Shown piece by piece: positions 24,550 to 33,924 of a stretch of DNA of 64,000 nt (position 1 is its first letter; every line of letters starts with the position of its first letter). The notes under the pieces are model-generated. The model did not search any database. It saw nothing but the letters and a program-made list of their open reading frames with translations, and was not told the origin of the DNA. The DNA is from an uncultured Sphingopyxis sp. (GTDB lineage: Bacteria; Pseudomonadota; Alphaproteobacteria; Sphingomonadales; Sphingomonadaceae). Location of the stretch: NCBI RefSeq assembly GCF_900078365.1, contig NZ_LT598653.1:1488001-1552000 (forward strand). The letters run 5' to 3'. A program made the translations under genes and the position numbers.

Positions 24550-26569
24550 CCGGTGCGCCTTCTTTCGCGGTGCGGCGGAGCGCCGCGACTTCCGGCCGGT
24601 TCGCAAAATCGGCGTACCAGTCGAGGACGCCGGGATCGGCCATCGCGTCGCGGCTCGCCACTTTGCTTGCGGGTTGGCCCATCAGCAGCTTGCGCACCGG
24701 AACCTCCATCTTCTTGCCGGTGAGGGTGAAGGGGATCGACGGCGCGGCGACGATTTCGTCGGGGACGTGCCGCGGGCTCGCCTGTTCGCGCAACTGGCGG
24801 TTGATCCGCTTGACCAGGTCGGCGTCGAGGCTGTGCCCAGGCGCGAGCTTGACGAACAGCGGCATGTAAAAGCCGCCGTCCGGCATTTCGCAACATACGA
24901 TCAGGCTGTCGGAAACTTCCGCCACGCCTTCGAGCACGCGATAGATTTCGGCGGTGCCGATGCGGACGCCGAAGCGGTTGAGCGTCGAATCCGAGCGGCC
25001 ATAGATATAGCAGCCGCCGTCGTCGGTGAATTTGATCAGGTCGCCGTGACGCCACACATCGGGGAAGGTCTCGAAATAGCTTGCGTGGTAGCGTTTCTGC
25101 CCTTCGTCGCCCCAGAAATAGATGGGCTGCGAGGGGAAGGGGCTGGTGACGACGAGTTCGCCGATCTCGCCGGTCAGCTCGTCGCCGTCGTCGCTCCAGC
25201 TATGGACGTCCATCCCCAGTTGCCGCCCCTGGATTTCGCCCGCGCGCACTGGCTTGCCCGGCACACCGCCGACCAGCGCGCTGCACAATTCGGTGCCGCC
25301 GGACGATGAGACGACCCACGCATCGTCGCGGACATTCTCGTAGAACCAGGCGAAGATATCGGGCGTTGCGGGCGCGCCGCCGACGAAGATCGTGTCAATC
25401 GACGACACGTCGAACCGCTCGGAGGGCTTGACCCCGGCGGCGCGCATGCTTTGCACCAGCGTCGGGCTGGCGCCGAAAACCGTCGCGCGCGCGTCGCACG
25501 CGATACGCCACAGAGCGTCGATCCCGCCGAACACCGGGCTGCCGTCGTAAAGAACAGCCGAACTGCCTGCGAGCATCGACGAGAGGACCGAATTCCACAT
25601 CATCCAGCCGGTCGTCGTGTAGAAGAAATTCCGCTTGGCGGGGCTGAGGTTCATGTGAAGATTCTTGACCTTCAGATGCTCGGCGACGATCCCGACGTGG
25701 CTATGCGTGATCGCCTTGGGAAGGCCGGTGGTTCCCGACGAGAAAAGGATCCACAGGGGGTGATCATGCGGGACGCGTTCGTAGCGAAAATCTTCGCGCG
25801 GAATCGGCGGCCCCGCCAGCAGGTCGGCAAAGCTGTGCGACGCGATAGGGGAGGGCGGCGCCGCGTCGAAGCCTGCATAATCGAGCCAGACGATCGTCTC
25901 GAGGCTGGGCAGGGCGTCGGTAATCGCCGCGATTTCGCTGCGCCGGTCGAACGCCTTACCGCCAAAGCTGTAGCCATCGGCAAAGAAGGCCAGTTTGGGC
26001 TCGATCTGGCCGAAGCGTTCGATGACGGTAGGCGCGCCGAATTCGGGCGCCGCCGCCGACCAGACAGCGCCGATCGCGGTCGTCGCCAGCATCGCGATCG
26101 CGGTTTCGGGGATATTGGGCATGTAGCTGACGATGCGGTCGCCCGGGGCGATGCCCATGGCGCGCAGGCGCGTCGCCATGCGCCGCACCGCACCGCCGAG
26201 TTCGCCCCAGCTCATCTGCGCAAGCGGACGGATCTCGCTTGAATGGCAAAAGACGACGCTGTCGGGGTCGACGCTTTCGTGCCGCAGCGCATGTTCGGCA
26301 AAATTGACGCGGGATCCGACGAACCATTGGGTGTCGAGCATTCCGGTGCCGGTGCGAACCCGGTCGTAGGGTGTGTCCGAAAGAATGTCGAAATAGCGCC
26401 AGATGCCACCCCAGAACGTGTCGGGATGGGCCGTCGACCAGCGCCACAATTCCTCATAATCGCCGAACAACAGGCCCTGCTCGGCATGCAGCCACATGCG
26501 GTAGCGCTCGAGATTGGACTGGGCAAAGCGCTCGGGCGGTGGTGTCCAGAGCAAAGTCCCTTCCTTCAT
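24542..26569 (-). CDS. Acetoacetate-CoA ligase
   Basis: The 675-residue protein is an acyl-adenylate-forming ligase with the AACS-type N-terminus (ERYRMWL, DYEELWRWSTAHPDTFW). The ATP loop is LFSSGTTGLPKAI, and the catalytic Lys lies in FTLTGKKMEVPVRKLL. It converts acetoacetate, ATP and CoA to acetoacetyl-CoA in the cytosol. In this island acetoacetate could arise from FAH-type cleavage, and thiolase would then give acetyl-CoA. It is first in a four-gene operon that ends with the TetR gene. Confidence 0.88.
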   Translation of the reverse strand: MKEGTLLWTPPPERFAQSNLERYRMWLHAEQGLLFGDYEELWRWSTAHPDTFWGGIWRYFDILSDTPYDRVRTGTGMLDTQWFVGSRVNFAEHALRHESVDPDSVVFCHSSEIRPLAQMSWGELGGAVRRMATRLRAMGIAPGDRIVSYMPNIPETAIAMLATTAIGAVWSAAAPEFGAPTVIERFGQIEPKLAFFADGYSFGGKAFDRRSEIAAITDALPSLETIVWLDYAGFDAAPPSPIASHSFADLLAGPPIPREDFRYERVPHDHPLWILFSSGTTGLPKAITHSHVGIVAEHLKVKNLHMNLSPAKRNFFYTTTGWMMWNSVLSSMLAGSSAVLYDGSPVFGGIDALWRIACDARATVFGASPTLVQSMRAAGVKPSERFDVSSIDTIFVGGAPATPDIFAWFYENVRDDAWVVSSSGGTELCSALVGGVPGKPVRAGEIQGRQLGMDVHSWSDDGDELTGEIGELVVTSPFPSQPIYFWGDEGQKRYHASYFETFPDVWRHGDLIKFTDDGGCYIYGRSDSTLNRFGVRIGTAEIYRVLEGVAEVSDSLIVCCEMPDGGFYMPLFVKLAPGHSLDADLVKRINRQLREQASPRHVPDEIVAAPSIPFTLTGKKMEVPVRKLLMGQPASKVASRDAMADPGVLDWYADFANRPEVAALRRTAKEGAPVA

Positions 26570-26612
26570 GGCTGTCTCCCAATTTCGCCGCCGGCCGCGC
26601 CGCCGTACGATC

Positions 26613-26626
26613 TTTACATGTGTAAA
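26613..26626. promoter_or_regulatory. Island operator 2 (TTTACATGTGTAAA)
   Basis: A perfect palindrome, extended to 16 bases as CTTTACATGTGTAAAG. It lies 43 bases upstream of the acetoacetate-CoA ligase start and would make the TetR-containing operon self-regulated. Confidence 0.85.
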
Positions 26627-26740
26627 GTCTGGCTAGCGAATGCTGGCCACCCCTGTCAAGCGCGCGGCGCGAACACGGTGCCGTTCCATATCCGATCGCC
26701 GAAGGACGGCCCGGCTCCGCAACGCCTCCGCGGCATGCAA

Positions 26741-26754
26741 TTGACACGTGACAA
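26741..26754. promoter_or_regulatory. Island operator 3 (TTGACACGTGACAA) overlapping a -35 box
   Basis: TTGACA at 26741-26746 is a -35 element, followed after 15 bases by tatagatt as -10. The operator therefore covers the promoter of the VOC/aldo-keto reductase operon (start 26794), as expected for repression. Confidence 0.8.
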
Positions 26755-26793
26755 GTGTCGCTATAGATTGACCGGCAAAATTGGACAGGAGAG

Positions 26794-27378
26794 ATGTTTA
26801 TGCCCCGGCCGGCCCGCTTCGCCCATGTGGTGCTCCAGACCTTTGACCTGAAGCGTCTCGTCGACTGGTACACCTATGTCTTCGATCTCGAGGTCTATGC
26901 CGAGAGCCCGCGCGCGGTGATCGGTTCGTACGATGAGGAACACCACCGCTTCGCCTTCACCCAGTTTCCGGGCGAGAAGGTCGAATCCTTTTTCAACCCG
27001 CTCAAACATGTCGCCTATGCCTATGACACGCTCGGCGACCTGATGGCACAGTACAAGCATATGAAGGCACGCGGGTATCACCCCGTCGAAAGTGTCAACC
27101 ACGGCCCGACGCTGTCGCTCTATTATGCCGATCCCGACGGCAATGGGGTCGAATTTTTCGTCGACCGCTTCGCGACGATGGAGGAATCGAAAGCCTTCAT
27201 GGCGTCGCCGGCGTTCCAGAAGAACCTCTTCGGCTATTATTTCGATCCCGAAAAAGCGCTAGCGGATTTCGAGCAGGGCGTGCCCGCAGAAAAAGTGTGG
27301 GAATATGATCAGGAGGCGGCTGACCGGCATCTCGAAGCGCAAAAGGCCAAGGCGGCCGCTGCCGCACCCACTTCTTGA
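26794..27378 (+). CDS. VOC-fold extradiol-dioxygenase-like protein
   Basis: The 194-residue protein has a VOC metalloenzyme fold. The likely metal ligands are His in FAHVVLQT, His in LKHVAYAY and Glu in GNGVEFFVD, the 2-His-1-Glu pattern of type I extradiol dioxygenases. The segment LSLYYADPDGNGVEFF matches the dioxygenase signature. The protein is shorter than two-domain enzymes such as BphC (about 290), so it would be a one-domain type. Ring cleavage of a catechol is inferred. The start has a strong aggaga site behind operator 3. Confidence 0.82.
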   Translation: MFMPRPARFAHVVLQTFDLKRLVDWYTYVFDLEVYAESPRAVIGSYDEEHHRFAFTQFPGEKVESFFNPLKHVAYAYDTLGDLMAQYKHMKARGYHPVESVNHGPTLSLYYADPDGNGVEFFVDRFATMEESKAFMASPAFQKNLFGYYFDPEKALADFEQGVPAEKVWEYDQEAADRHLEAQKAKAAAAAPTS

Positions 27379-27389
27379 CGGCCCTCGAC

Positions 27390-28397
27390 ATGGACATGAT
27401 CCAGCCTGAAGCGCCGCCGGACGGCGCTGCGCCCTCGCATGCGTCTCGCCGCCGGCTCGGGGCGACCGACGTGCAGACCATACCGTTCGTGCTCGGCGGC
27501 AATGTGTTCGGATGGACCGCAGACAGGTCGGCGAGCTTTGCGATTTTGGACGCCTTTGCAGCCAATGGCGGTACCCTCATCGATACTGCTGATTCCTATT
27601 CGCGCTGGGCGCCGGGTCATCACGGAGGCGAGTCTGAAGAGATGCTCGGCGCATGGCTCGCCGCATCGGGCGCGCGCGCGAAGATTCAGATCGCAACCAA
27701 GGTCGGGGCGATGCCGGGTGAAGGAGGAAAGGGTCTTGCGCCATCGCGGATCGCCGCGGGATGCGACGCGTCGTTGCGCCGCTTGGGCATCGATTGCATT
27801 GACCTTTATTACGCGCATTGCGACGATCTCGACACACCGCAGGAAGCCGTACTTGAAGCTTTTGGAAAGCTCATCGACGCAGGCAAGGTCCGCGCGATTG
27901 GTGCGTCGAACTTTTCGGTAGCACGCCTGGAGTCAGCTCGCGCGCTGGCAGCGGACGGAGCGGGCCCGCGGTTCGATGTCGTGCAGCCTGGCTATAATCT
28001 GATCCGTCGTGACGAATATGAAGGCGCTCTCCAGGATTTCTGTGTCGCCAACCATATCGGCGTCGTTCCGCATTCGGGGCTCGCGTCGGGATTCCTGACC
28101 GGCAAATATCAGTCGCTGGCCGATACCGAAGCCCGGGCGCGGGGCGCCCGGCTGGGGTCGCTCTTCGACGCACGCGGGTTGGCTGTCCTCGCCGCGCTGA
28201 AGCGCATATCGAACGAGACGGGCGCTTCGCCCGCGCAGATTTCGCTTGCCTGGCTCACCGCGAAGCCGGCCGTCGTGGGCCCGATCGCCAGCGCGACAAG
28301 TGTTGCGCAGCTCGAGGAGCTCATGCAGTCGGTCGAGCTTGTGCTCGACGGCGAGCATATCGCGCTGCTCGACGCGGCGGGCCGCGATCCCGCCTGA
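27390..28397 (+). CDS. Aldo/keto reductase
   Basis: The 335-residue TIM-barrel protein shows the catalytic Asp/Tyr region TLIDTADSYSRWAPG, Lys in ATKVG and the NADPH-binding end (PAVVGPIASATSVAQLEELM). Position and length fit the bacterial AKR group acting on carbonyls with NADPH. It follows the VOC gene within 12 bases and is co-transcribed. The start is uncertain: ATG 27390 is chosen, but a TTG at 27375 overlaps the previous stop. A carbonyl intermediate of the pathway is the likely substrate. Confidence 0.86.
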   Translation: MDMIQPEAPPDGAAPSHASRRRLGATDVQTIPFVLGGNVFGWTADRSASFAILDAFAANGGTLIDTADSYSRWAPGHHGGESEEMLGAWLAASGARAKIQIATKVGAMPGEGGKGLAPSRIAAGCDASLRRLGIDCIDLYYAHCDDLDTPQEAVLEAFGKLIDAGKVRAIGASNFSVARLESARALAADGAGPRFDVVQPGYNLIRRDEYEGALQDFCVANHIGVVPHSGLASGFLTGKYQSLADTEARARGARLGSLFDARGLAVLAALKRISNETGASPAQISLAWLTAKPAVVGPIASATSVAQLEELMQSVELVLDGEHIALLDAAGRDPA

Positions 28398-28400
28398 CGG

Positions 28401-29807
28401 TCAACGCGCCGGCGCGGCTGCGTCGACCAGCGGCGACGTGCCCGCCGGGTCGCTGTCCAATATCGCCTCGTCGGCCTGCGATGCGCCGAAGAGCGACTCG
28501 TTGGTGGCGACGAACGGCGCGAAGGCGCGCCACGAGCAGAAAAGAAAGAGCAGCCCCGACGGCATCGAAACGCAGAGAATAGCATAACGCAAAGCCGCAT
28601 CGTCCCGAAAGACATAGTCGGTGATGAACGCCGTCGCGCTGGGCCCGAGCGTCCAGCCGATCAAGCCGCTGGCGAGCAGCGACAGGGTGACCACCCGGCC
28701 GCGCATGCGGTTCGGCGTCACCGCCTGGTACATTGAAGGCGTTGCAGCAAGCGTGACGCTGGTGCCGAGGAACAGCAGGCCGATCGCGGCGTAGCTTAGC
28801 GTGAGGCTAGGGATGAGCGGGAAGACGATCAGCGCCGGAATCTGGATTGCCGCAGCGACGAACATCGGCCGCAGTCGCGCGCCTTTGGCGCCCGTGTTTG
28901 CCCAATGGTCGCTGAGCCAGCCGCCGATGAGCAGCCCCACCGTGCCAGCGCCGATCATCAACGATCCGAGGACCAGCCCCGCACTATGCGGCTCGACGCC
29001 ATGCGAACGTTCGAAAAAGCTCGGCATCCATGGGAAGATCGAATTGTTGATGAGGCCGAGCGCAACCTGGCCGGCGATAAGGAAGCCGAAGGTCGCGCGA
29101 TTGGCAGAGAGGTAGCGGCGGAATTCCTCCGGGTCCGCAACCGCGGCTGAATGCCCCTGTTCCTGACGCGGTACCTCGCGGACGAAGAGGAGGAGCAGGG
29201 CGGCGATCGGACCGGGAAGCGCGACGGTGAGAAAAACGATGCGCCAAGGCTCCATCCCGCCGAACAGCGCCGACGCGCCGCTCAGCGCTTCGATCAGCGC
29301 CCCGCCCAGGATCAGCGATGCGCCGCCGCCGGCCATGATCGCGATGACATAGATGGCGAGAGCGCGGCCGCGCCTTCTGGGTTCGACATAGTCGGCGATC
29401 AGCGAATAGCAGGCAGGGGCAAGCACCGCCTCGCCGATGCCGACCCCGGCGCGGCAAATCAGGATCTGCCAATAGCTGGTGGTGAAGGCGGTCAGGCCGG
29501 TCATCAGCGACCAGCCGAGCACCCCGCCGATCAGGAGCATCGGCCGGTGCTTGCGGTCGACAAGCCCGCCGAACACCGGTCCGAGAAGGGCATAGAAGAG
29601 CGAAAAAGACGCGCCGCCGAACAGGCTGAACTGCGTGTCGGTGATATCGAACGCCTCGCGCATCGGCGCCACGAGCAGCGAGGGCAGGTTGCGGTCGAGC
29701 TGCCCGAGCATCGTGACCACCATCAGGATTGCGATGACCAGGACGGCGTAACGAAACGGCGGATAGGGCGACGCTATCGGCTGGAGGCTATCTTGCGCAT
29801 CCTGCAT
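28401..29807 (-). CDS. MFS transporter (Spinster-like)
   Basis: The 468-residue inner-membrane protein has 12 predicted helices. The loop motif LVDRKHRPMLLIGG lies between helices 2 and 3, and RAGVGIGEAVLAPACYSLIADY in helices 4-5. This is the Spinster/aromatic-acid-like MFS group frequent in sphingomonad catabolic clusters. The ATG at 29807 has a gggaga site; a TTG six bases earlier is less likely. It is convergent with the aldo/keto reductase gene and lies behind operator 4. Import or export of substrate or intermediates is inferred. Confidence 0.88.
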   Translation of the reverse strand: MQDAQDSLQPIASPYPPFRYAVLVIAILMVVTMLGQLDRNLPSLLVAPMREAFDITDTQFSLFGGASFSLFYALLGPVFGGLVDRKHRPMLLIGGVLGWSLMTGLTAFTTSYWQILICRAGVGIGEAVLAPACYSLIADYVEPRRRGRALAIYVIAIMAGGGASLILGGALIEALSGASALFGGMEPWRIVFLTVALPGPIAALLLLFVREVPRQEQGHSAAVADPEEFRRYLSANRATFGFLIAGQVALGLINNSIFPWMPSFFERSHGVEPHSAGLVLGSLMIGAGTVGLLIGGWLSDHWANTGAKGARLRPMFVAAAIQIPALIVFPLIPSLTLSYAAIGLLFLGTSVTLAATPSMYQAVTPNRMRGRVVTLSLLASGLIGWTLGPSATAFITDYVFRDDAALRYAILCVSMPSGLLFLFCSWRAFAPFVATNESLFGASQADEAILDSDPAGTSPLVDAAAPAR

Positions 29808-29869
29808 GTCCAATCTCCCGGAATATCGCTGCGGTCCTATTGAACCTTGGTCGTCACGCTAGTTGGATA

Positions 29870-29883
29870 TTGACATGTGTCAA
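29870..29883. promoter_or_regulatory. Island operator 4 (TTGACATGTGTCAA)
   Basis: A perfect palindrome between the divergent MFS gene (start 29807) and isochorismatase-family gene (start 29924). It can serve both. Confidence 0.85.
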
Positions 29884-29923
29884 GCGCGAGGGCAGGCCGC
29901 TTGATAATGAGAGGGAGAGGCTG

Positions 29924-30514
29924 ATGACGCTGTTGGATATCGATCCCAGCACCACCGCACTGGTTGTTGTCGATCTGCAAAACGGCATCGTAGCGATGGA
30001 CACGAAGCCGCATCCGTCGGGTGCGATCGTCGACAACAGCGTCCGGATCGCGCGAGCGCTGCGGCGGGCGGGCGGCACCGTGATCCTTGTCCGTGCGACG
30101 ATCAGCGCCGACGGCGGCGATATGCTCGCGCCGCCGTGCGATCAACCTAGGCCGCCGATGCCGGCTTCGATCCCCGCGGACTATTTCGATCTTGTCCCGG
30201 CCCTGGCGCCGGAGGCCGGCGACCTTGTCGTCACAAAACGTCAATGGGGTGCCTTCTACGGCACCGATCTCGAACTGCAACTGCGCCGCCGCGGTCTCAA
30301 GACGCTGATCCTGACCGGCATCGCGACCAACTTCGGTGTGGAATCGACCGCGCGCTTCGCTTTCGAACTGGGGTTCGAGCAGATTTTTGTCAGCGACGCG
30401 ATATCGGCCGCGAGCGAGGCGGCGCATGATGCCTCGCTGGCGGTCTTTGCGCGGATGGGCCACGTCCGGCCGGCCGATGTGGTCGTCCAATCGATCGAGA
30501 CCGCACGCACATAG
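29924..30514 (+). CDS. Isochorismatase-family hydrolase with Gly in place of the catalytic Cys
   Basis: The 196-residue alpha/beta protein has Asp in ALVVVDLQNG and Lys in VVTKRQWGAFYGT, two members of the family triad. The third position reads TNFGVESTARFA, with Gly instead of the nucleophilic Cys. Cys-less members include true isochorismatases, which hydrolyse an enol ether, and YecD-like proteins, so amidase chemistry is unlikely. It is monocistronic behind operator 4, with a gggagagg site. Hydrolysis of an ether or enol-ether intermediate is a reasonable guess. Confidence 0.85.
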   Translation: MTLLDIDPSTTALVVVDLQNGIVAMDTKPHPSGAIVDNSVRIARALRRAGGTVILVRATISADGGDMLAPPCDQPRPPMPASIPADYFDLVPALAPEAGDLVVTKRQWGAFYGTDLELQLRRRGLKTLILTGIATNFGVESTARFAFELGFEQIFVSDAISAASEAAHDASLAVFARMGHVRPADVVVQSIETART

Positions 30515-30534
30515 GTCTATCGCGGCCGGCGTTG

Positions 30535-31056
30535 CTATTGTTCCCACTTCCGCGCGATCGCTTCCGCACCCCATTGCTGCAGCACGGGATCCTCGGCCGC
30601 CTGTTCGGGGGTGATGGCGCCTGAATTGAGCGCCGCCATCAGTTTCGCAAGTGCGATCGTCGTCGGATTCTCGTCGCTGTTTTCCGGCGTCATCGCCGAC
30701 TGCTTCGAGAAAATCTCGATCGAGAAGGACCCGCCCTTGCCGATGAGGAACGGACCATATTCCTCGCCGGGGAGCGAGGTGGAGACATCGCCTGGGCCGA
30801 GAATGGTGCCATCTTCGCGGATATGCGTTCCCTCAAGCACCATTTCCAGGCGATGGCAGGGATGGCTGTGGCGCGGTGCGACGAAGCCTTCCGGCATGCG
30901 CAGGACGAGCGCCAGCGGCGCGTCGAGATTGTCTTCCTCGCCGAGGACGAACAGCGCCGCCCGATGGTGCTGGGCTTTGGCGAGCGTCGTTGCGTAGCGC
31001 AACCGGCGTGGGGCTATGGCCCAGAAATCGGCGTCGTCCTGGAAATGATATGGCAT
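30535..31056 (-). CDS. Cupin-domain protein (paralogue 1)
   Basis: The 173-residue protein has one cupin barrel. Metal-binding residues appear in RHSHPCHRLEMVLEGTH and a second motif near GEEYGPFLIGKGG. An acidic C-terminal helix of about 60 residues follows. It is closely similar to the product of the next gene upstream, with which it forms an operon (31-base gap). The pair arose by duplication. Such cupins may be dioxygenases, isomerases or sensors; nothing here decides. Confidence 0.75.
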   Translation of the reverse strand: MPYHFQDDADFWAIAPRRLRYATTLAKAQHHRAALFVLGEEDNLDAPLALVLRMPEGFVAPRHSHPCHRLEMVLEGTHIREDGTILGPGDVSTSLPGEEYGPFLIGKGGSFSIEIFSKQSAMTPENSDENPTTIALAKLMAALNSGAITPEQAAEDPVLQQWGAEAIARKWEQ

Positions 31057-31087
31057 GTCTATGTCCTCGATCTCGATCTCGATCGCA

Positions 31088-31645
31088 TCATTCGGCGGGC
31101 AGCACGGCGCCGATGCGTTCGAGCTCGCCCTTCCAGTCGCGCGCCAGCTCTTCCTTCCCCCAGCGCGCGAGCTCAGGGCTGCTACGAAATTCGTCGGCGG
31201 TCATCGTGCCATCGTTGACCGCTTCGACCAGCTTGGCGACGGCCGCGGCGGCCTCGCTTTTTTCCGCATTGGTATGGACCATTGCGGCGCCGCGCGAAAA
31301 CAGCTCGAGCGAATAGGAACCGCCTTTGCCGACAACGAACGGTCCATATTCCTCGCCGGGCTTGTTGGTCGAAATGTCCCCGGGCTTGAGCACCGTCCCA
31401 TCGGCGCGCGTGTGCGTGCCCTCGATCATCAACTCCATGCGGTAACAGTCGTGGCTATGGCGCTGCGATACATAACCCTCGGGCATGCGCACGAAGAGCG
31501 CGAGCGGGGCGTCCAGATCGTCGGGCTCGCCGAGCACGAACATCGCCGCCTTCATGTCGCGGATCTCGGCCAGTCCGCGGGCGTGCTTCAGGCTGGGCGG
31601 CGCGACATGCCAGAACTCGGGATCGTCGTGAAAGAAATAAGGCAT
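31088..31645 (-). CDS. Cupin-domain protein (paralogue 2)
   Basis: The 185-residue protein shares its layout with its neighbour: MPYFFHDDPEFWHVAPPSLKH at the start, the motif RHSHDCYRMELMIEGTH, then EEYGPFVVGKGGSYSLELFSRG. The conserved His-x-His and Glu are consistent with metal binding. It is first in the two-gene operon. Operator 5 lies about 60 bases upstream. The two proteins may form a heteromer or act on successive substrates. Confidence 0.75.
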   Translation of the reverse strand: MPYFFHDDPEFWHVAPPSLKHARGLAEIRDMKAAMFVLGEPDDLDAPLALFVRMPEGYVSQRHSHDCYRMELMIEGTHTRADGTVLKPGDISTNKPGEEYGPFVVGKGGSYSLELFSRGAAMVHTNAEKSEAAAAVAKLVEAVNDGTMTADEFRSSPELARWGKEELARDWKGELERIGAVLPAE

Positions 31646-31707
31646 CGCTCTACTCCTCGTTGTTCGACGCGGGACGCCGGTCGACCCGCGGCCCGAACCG
31701 GTTTATC

Positions 31708-31721
31708 TTAACATATGACAA
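31708..31721. promoter_or_regulatory. Island operator 5 (TTAACATATGACAA)
   Basis: A two-mismatch copy of the palindrome between the TonB-receptor stop (31724) and the cupin start (31645). It fits control of the cupin operon. Confidence 0.65.
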
Positions 31722-31723
31722 GC

Positions 31724-33853
31724 TCATAATTTGAAGTCGAGGGACACGCCGAAGGTGACCGGCCGCGCGTAGGATCCGTTGATTCCGCTCGCGCTCGGCG
31801 ACGCGTGCATCAGATAGACCTCGTTGAGCAGATTTTCGCCCCACAGCGAGATGCTGTAGCGATCGTCGTCGGGGCGCCAGGTGATGCGGCCGTTGACGAG
31901 CGTATGCGCCGGCTGCCGGATCCGTTCGCCCGGGTCCCAGTAAAAGCCACCATTGTGCGAGACGAGCGGCGAAATCTCGATCGCGCCCCCTCCGACCGGG
32001 ATCGTCAGTGTGCCGCCAAGGTTGAAGGTAAAGTCGGGCGACCGGATCAGATGGTTGCCGCTGGCGTCCTCGGCGACCTGCACATTGCCGCGCGGCTCGC
32101 CGTTGATGATGATGGGATTGAACACCGATGCGTCGGTGAAATCGACATAACGGGCGTGGTTGTAGGCGAGGCCGCCGAACAGCGTCAGATTGTCGTTGAC
32201 CTGATATGACGTATCGAAGTCGAAGCCGTAGATTTCGGCCGATGCGGCGTTCTGCAGCACGGTGACGGCGACATTGCCGACCTGGTTCGCAATCTGCACC
32301 TGGATGTTTTTATAGTCGTAATAATAGGCGCCGATGTTGAAGGTGAAGCCGCCGCCGCTCCGCTTGAGGCCGACTTCATAGGCGGTCACTTCTTCGGGAT
32401 CGACGGGGACCGGGGTCAGCGACGGCAGGTTGAAGTTGCCGGTCTTGAACCCGCGGCTGAACGACGCATAGATGTTGGTGCTATTCGACAGATCGTAGCG
32501 AAGCGAAACGCGCGGCGTGAACGCATCCCATTTTTCGGTCGTGTCGACCAGCGGCGGCCCGCCGGTTCCCCCCACTGCATGCTTGCGTTCGTCGCTGTAG
32601 CGCAGCCCGGCGATCAGATGGACGCGATCGGTGAAGTCGACATTGGCTTCGCCATAAACCGCGACCGCGCGCGTCTTGACATAACCCGAGACGACGACCG
32701 GGCCGCTCTTGAGGAACAGCTCCGATTTATCGTCATAGAAGAAAGCCCCCATCGTCCAGTTGAACGGGCCGTCGAGATCGCTCGTGTAGTTCAGATCCTC
32801 GGCAAAGGTCTTGTTGTTGATGTTGTAATCGCGTCCAGGCGGACCCGCGGGCGAGCCATCGGTGTCCGAATAGACGCTCGGCTGGGCCTTTTGGATGCTG
32901 GTGATCGAGCTGATCGTGCCGCCGCCCACATCCCAGCTGATGCGCAGATTGGCGTCTTTGACGGTGGCGCCCGACACAGGATCATCGTTGAGAACGACCT
33001 CATAGCGGCTGGCCGGCACCACGAAGTTCGGACCGATGAAGGCGTTGTTGCCGCCAAGCGGACGATAGCTGTAACCGGTGTTGTCGCGGGTGTAGGCATA
33101 GTTGGCGCCGAGCACGATCTCGAGATTGTCGGTCGGCTGCCATAGGATTTTCCCCCGGACAGCGCGGGTACTCACCGTGCTCAGCTTATGCCCGTTGAAC
33201 AGGTTGGTCACGAAGCCGTCGTCGTGGCGATAGAGTCCCGAGACATTCACCGCGAGCGTGTCCGACAGCGGTAGGCTGGCATAGACGGTCGCCTTGACCG
33301 CGTTGAACCGGCCATAGCTCAGCCCGCCCTTCAGGCTGGCATCGACCAGATCGGGATCGGACGTGATGATACGGATCGCGCCGCCGGTCGAATTGCGGCC
33401 GAACAACGTGCCCTGCGGACCCTTAAGTACCTCGATGCGCTCGACATTGTTGAATTCGAGCGCGTTGCCCACCTGGTTGGGCTGGTAGACGCCGTCGATG
33501 TAAAGCGAGACGTTGGCGTCGGCGCCCGGCGTGGTCACCAGGGTGCCGATACCGCGGATCGTCGGCTGCGCGTAGATGCCCTGGACCGAATAGTTGAGGC
33601 CGGGCGTGACCAGCGACAGGTCGCGCGCCGAATCGATATTATTGGTTTCGAGCGCTTCGCTGGACAGGGCCGTGATCGAAATCGGAACGTCGCGCAGGCG
33701 TTCCTCGCGGCGCTGTGCCGTAACTACGATATCACCGCTATCGCTGGCCGTCTGCGGCGCGGGTGACGGCCTTCCCGGCGTTTCCTGCGCCGACGCCGAT
33801 ACGGGTGCCAGGGCGATGACCGCCGCACCCAATAATAGATAAGACTTGCCCAT
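31724..33853 (-). CDS. TonB-dependent receptor
   Basis: The 709-residue outer-membrane protein has a signal peptide (LLLGAAVIALAPVSASA), the TonB-box-like segment DIVVTAQRREERL, a plug with VERIEVLKGPQGTLFGRNSTGG and a barrel ending VTFGVSLDFKL. This is the sphingomonad type usually linked to organic-compound uptake rather than siderophores. It has its own operator (33911) and is therefore part of the island regulon. Outer-membrane uptake of the pathway substrate is inferred. Confidence 0.92.
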   Translation of the reverse strand: MGKSYLLLGAAVIALAPVSASAQETPGRPSPAPQTASDSGDIVVTAQRREERLRDVPISITALSSEALETNNIDSARDLSLVTPGLNYSVQGIYAQPTIRGIGTLVTTPGADANVSLYIDGVYQPNQVGNALEFNNVERIEVLKGPQGTLFGRNSTGGAIRIITSDPDLVDASLKGGLSYGRFNAVKATVYASLPLSDTLAVNVSGLYRHDDGFVTNLFNGHKLSTVSTRAVRGKILWQPTDNLEIVLGANYAYTRDNTGYSYRPLGGNNAFIGPNFVVPASRYEVVLNDDPVSGATVKDANLRISWDVGGGTISSITSIQKAQPSVYSDTDGSPAGPPGRDYNINNKTFAEDLNYTSDLDGPFNWTMGAFFYDDKSELFLKSGPVVVSGYVKTRAVAVYGEANVDFTDRVHLIAGLRYSDERKHAVGGTGGPPLVDTTEKWDAFTPRVSLRYDLSNSTNIYASFSRGFKTGNFNLPSLTPVPVDPEEVTAYEVGLKRSGGGFTFNIGAYYYDYKNIQVQIANQVGNVAVTVLQNAASAEIYGFDFDTSYQVNDNLTLFGGLAYNHARYVDFTDASVFNPIIINGEPRGNVQVAEDASGNHLIRSPDFTFNLGGTLTIPVGGGAIEISPLVSHNGGFYWDPGERIRQPAHTLVNGRITWRPDDDRYSISLWGENLLNEVYLMHASPSASGINGSYARPVTFGVSLDFKL

Positions 33854-33910
33854 GTTTTTCCTCCCACCTGGTCAATCTAAGTCGACTTTGGATGGGAGCT
33901 TATATTGAAG

Positions 33911-33924
33911 TTGACACCTGTCAA
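33911..33924. promoter_or_regulatory. Island operator 6 (TTGACACCTGTCAA)
   Basis: A one-mismatch copy 58 bases before the TonB-receptor start. On the minus strand its TTGACA is followed after 14-15 bases by TATAAG, a plausible promoter. Confidence 0.8.
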
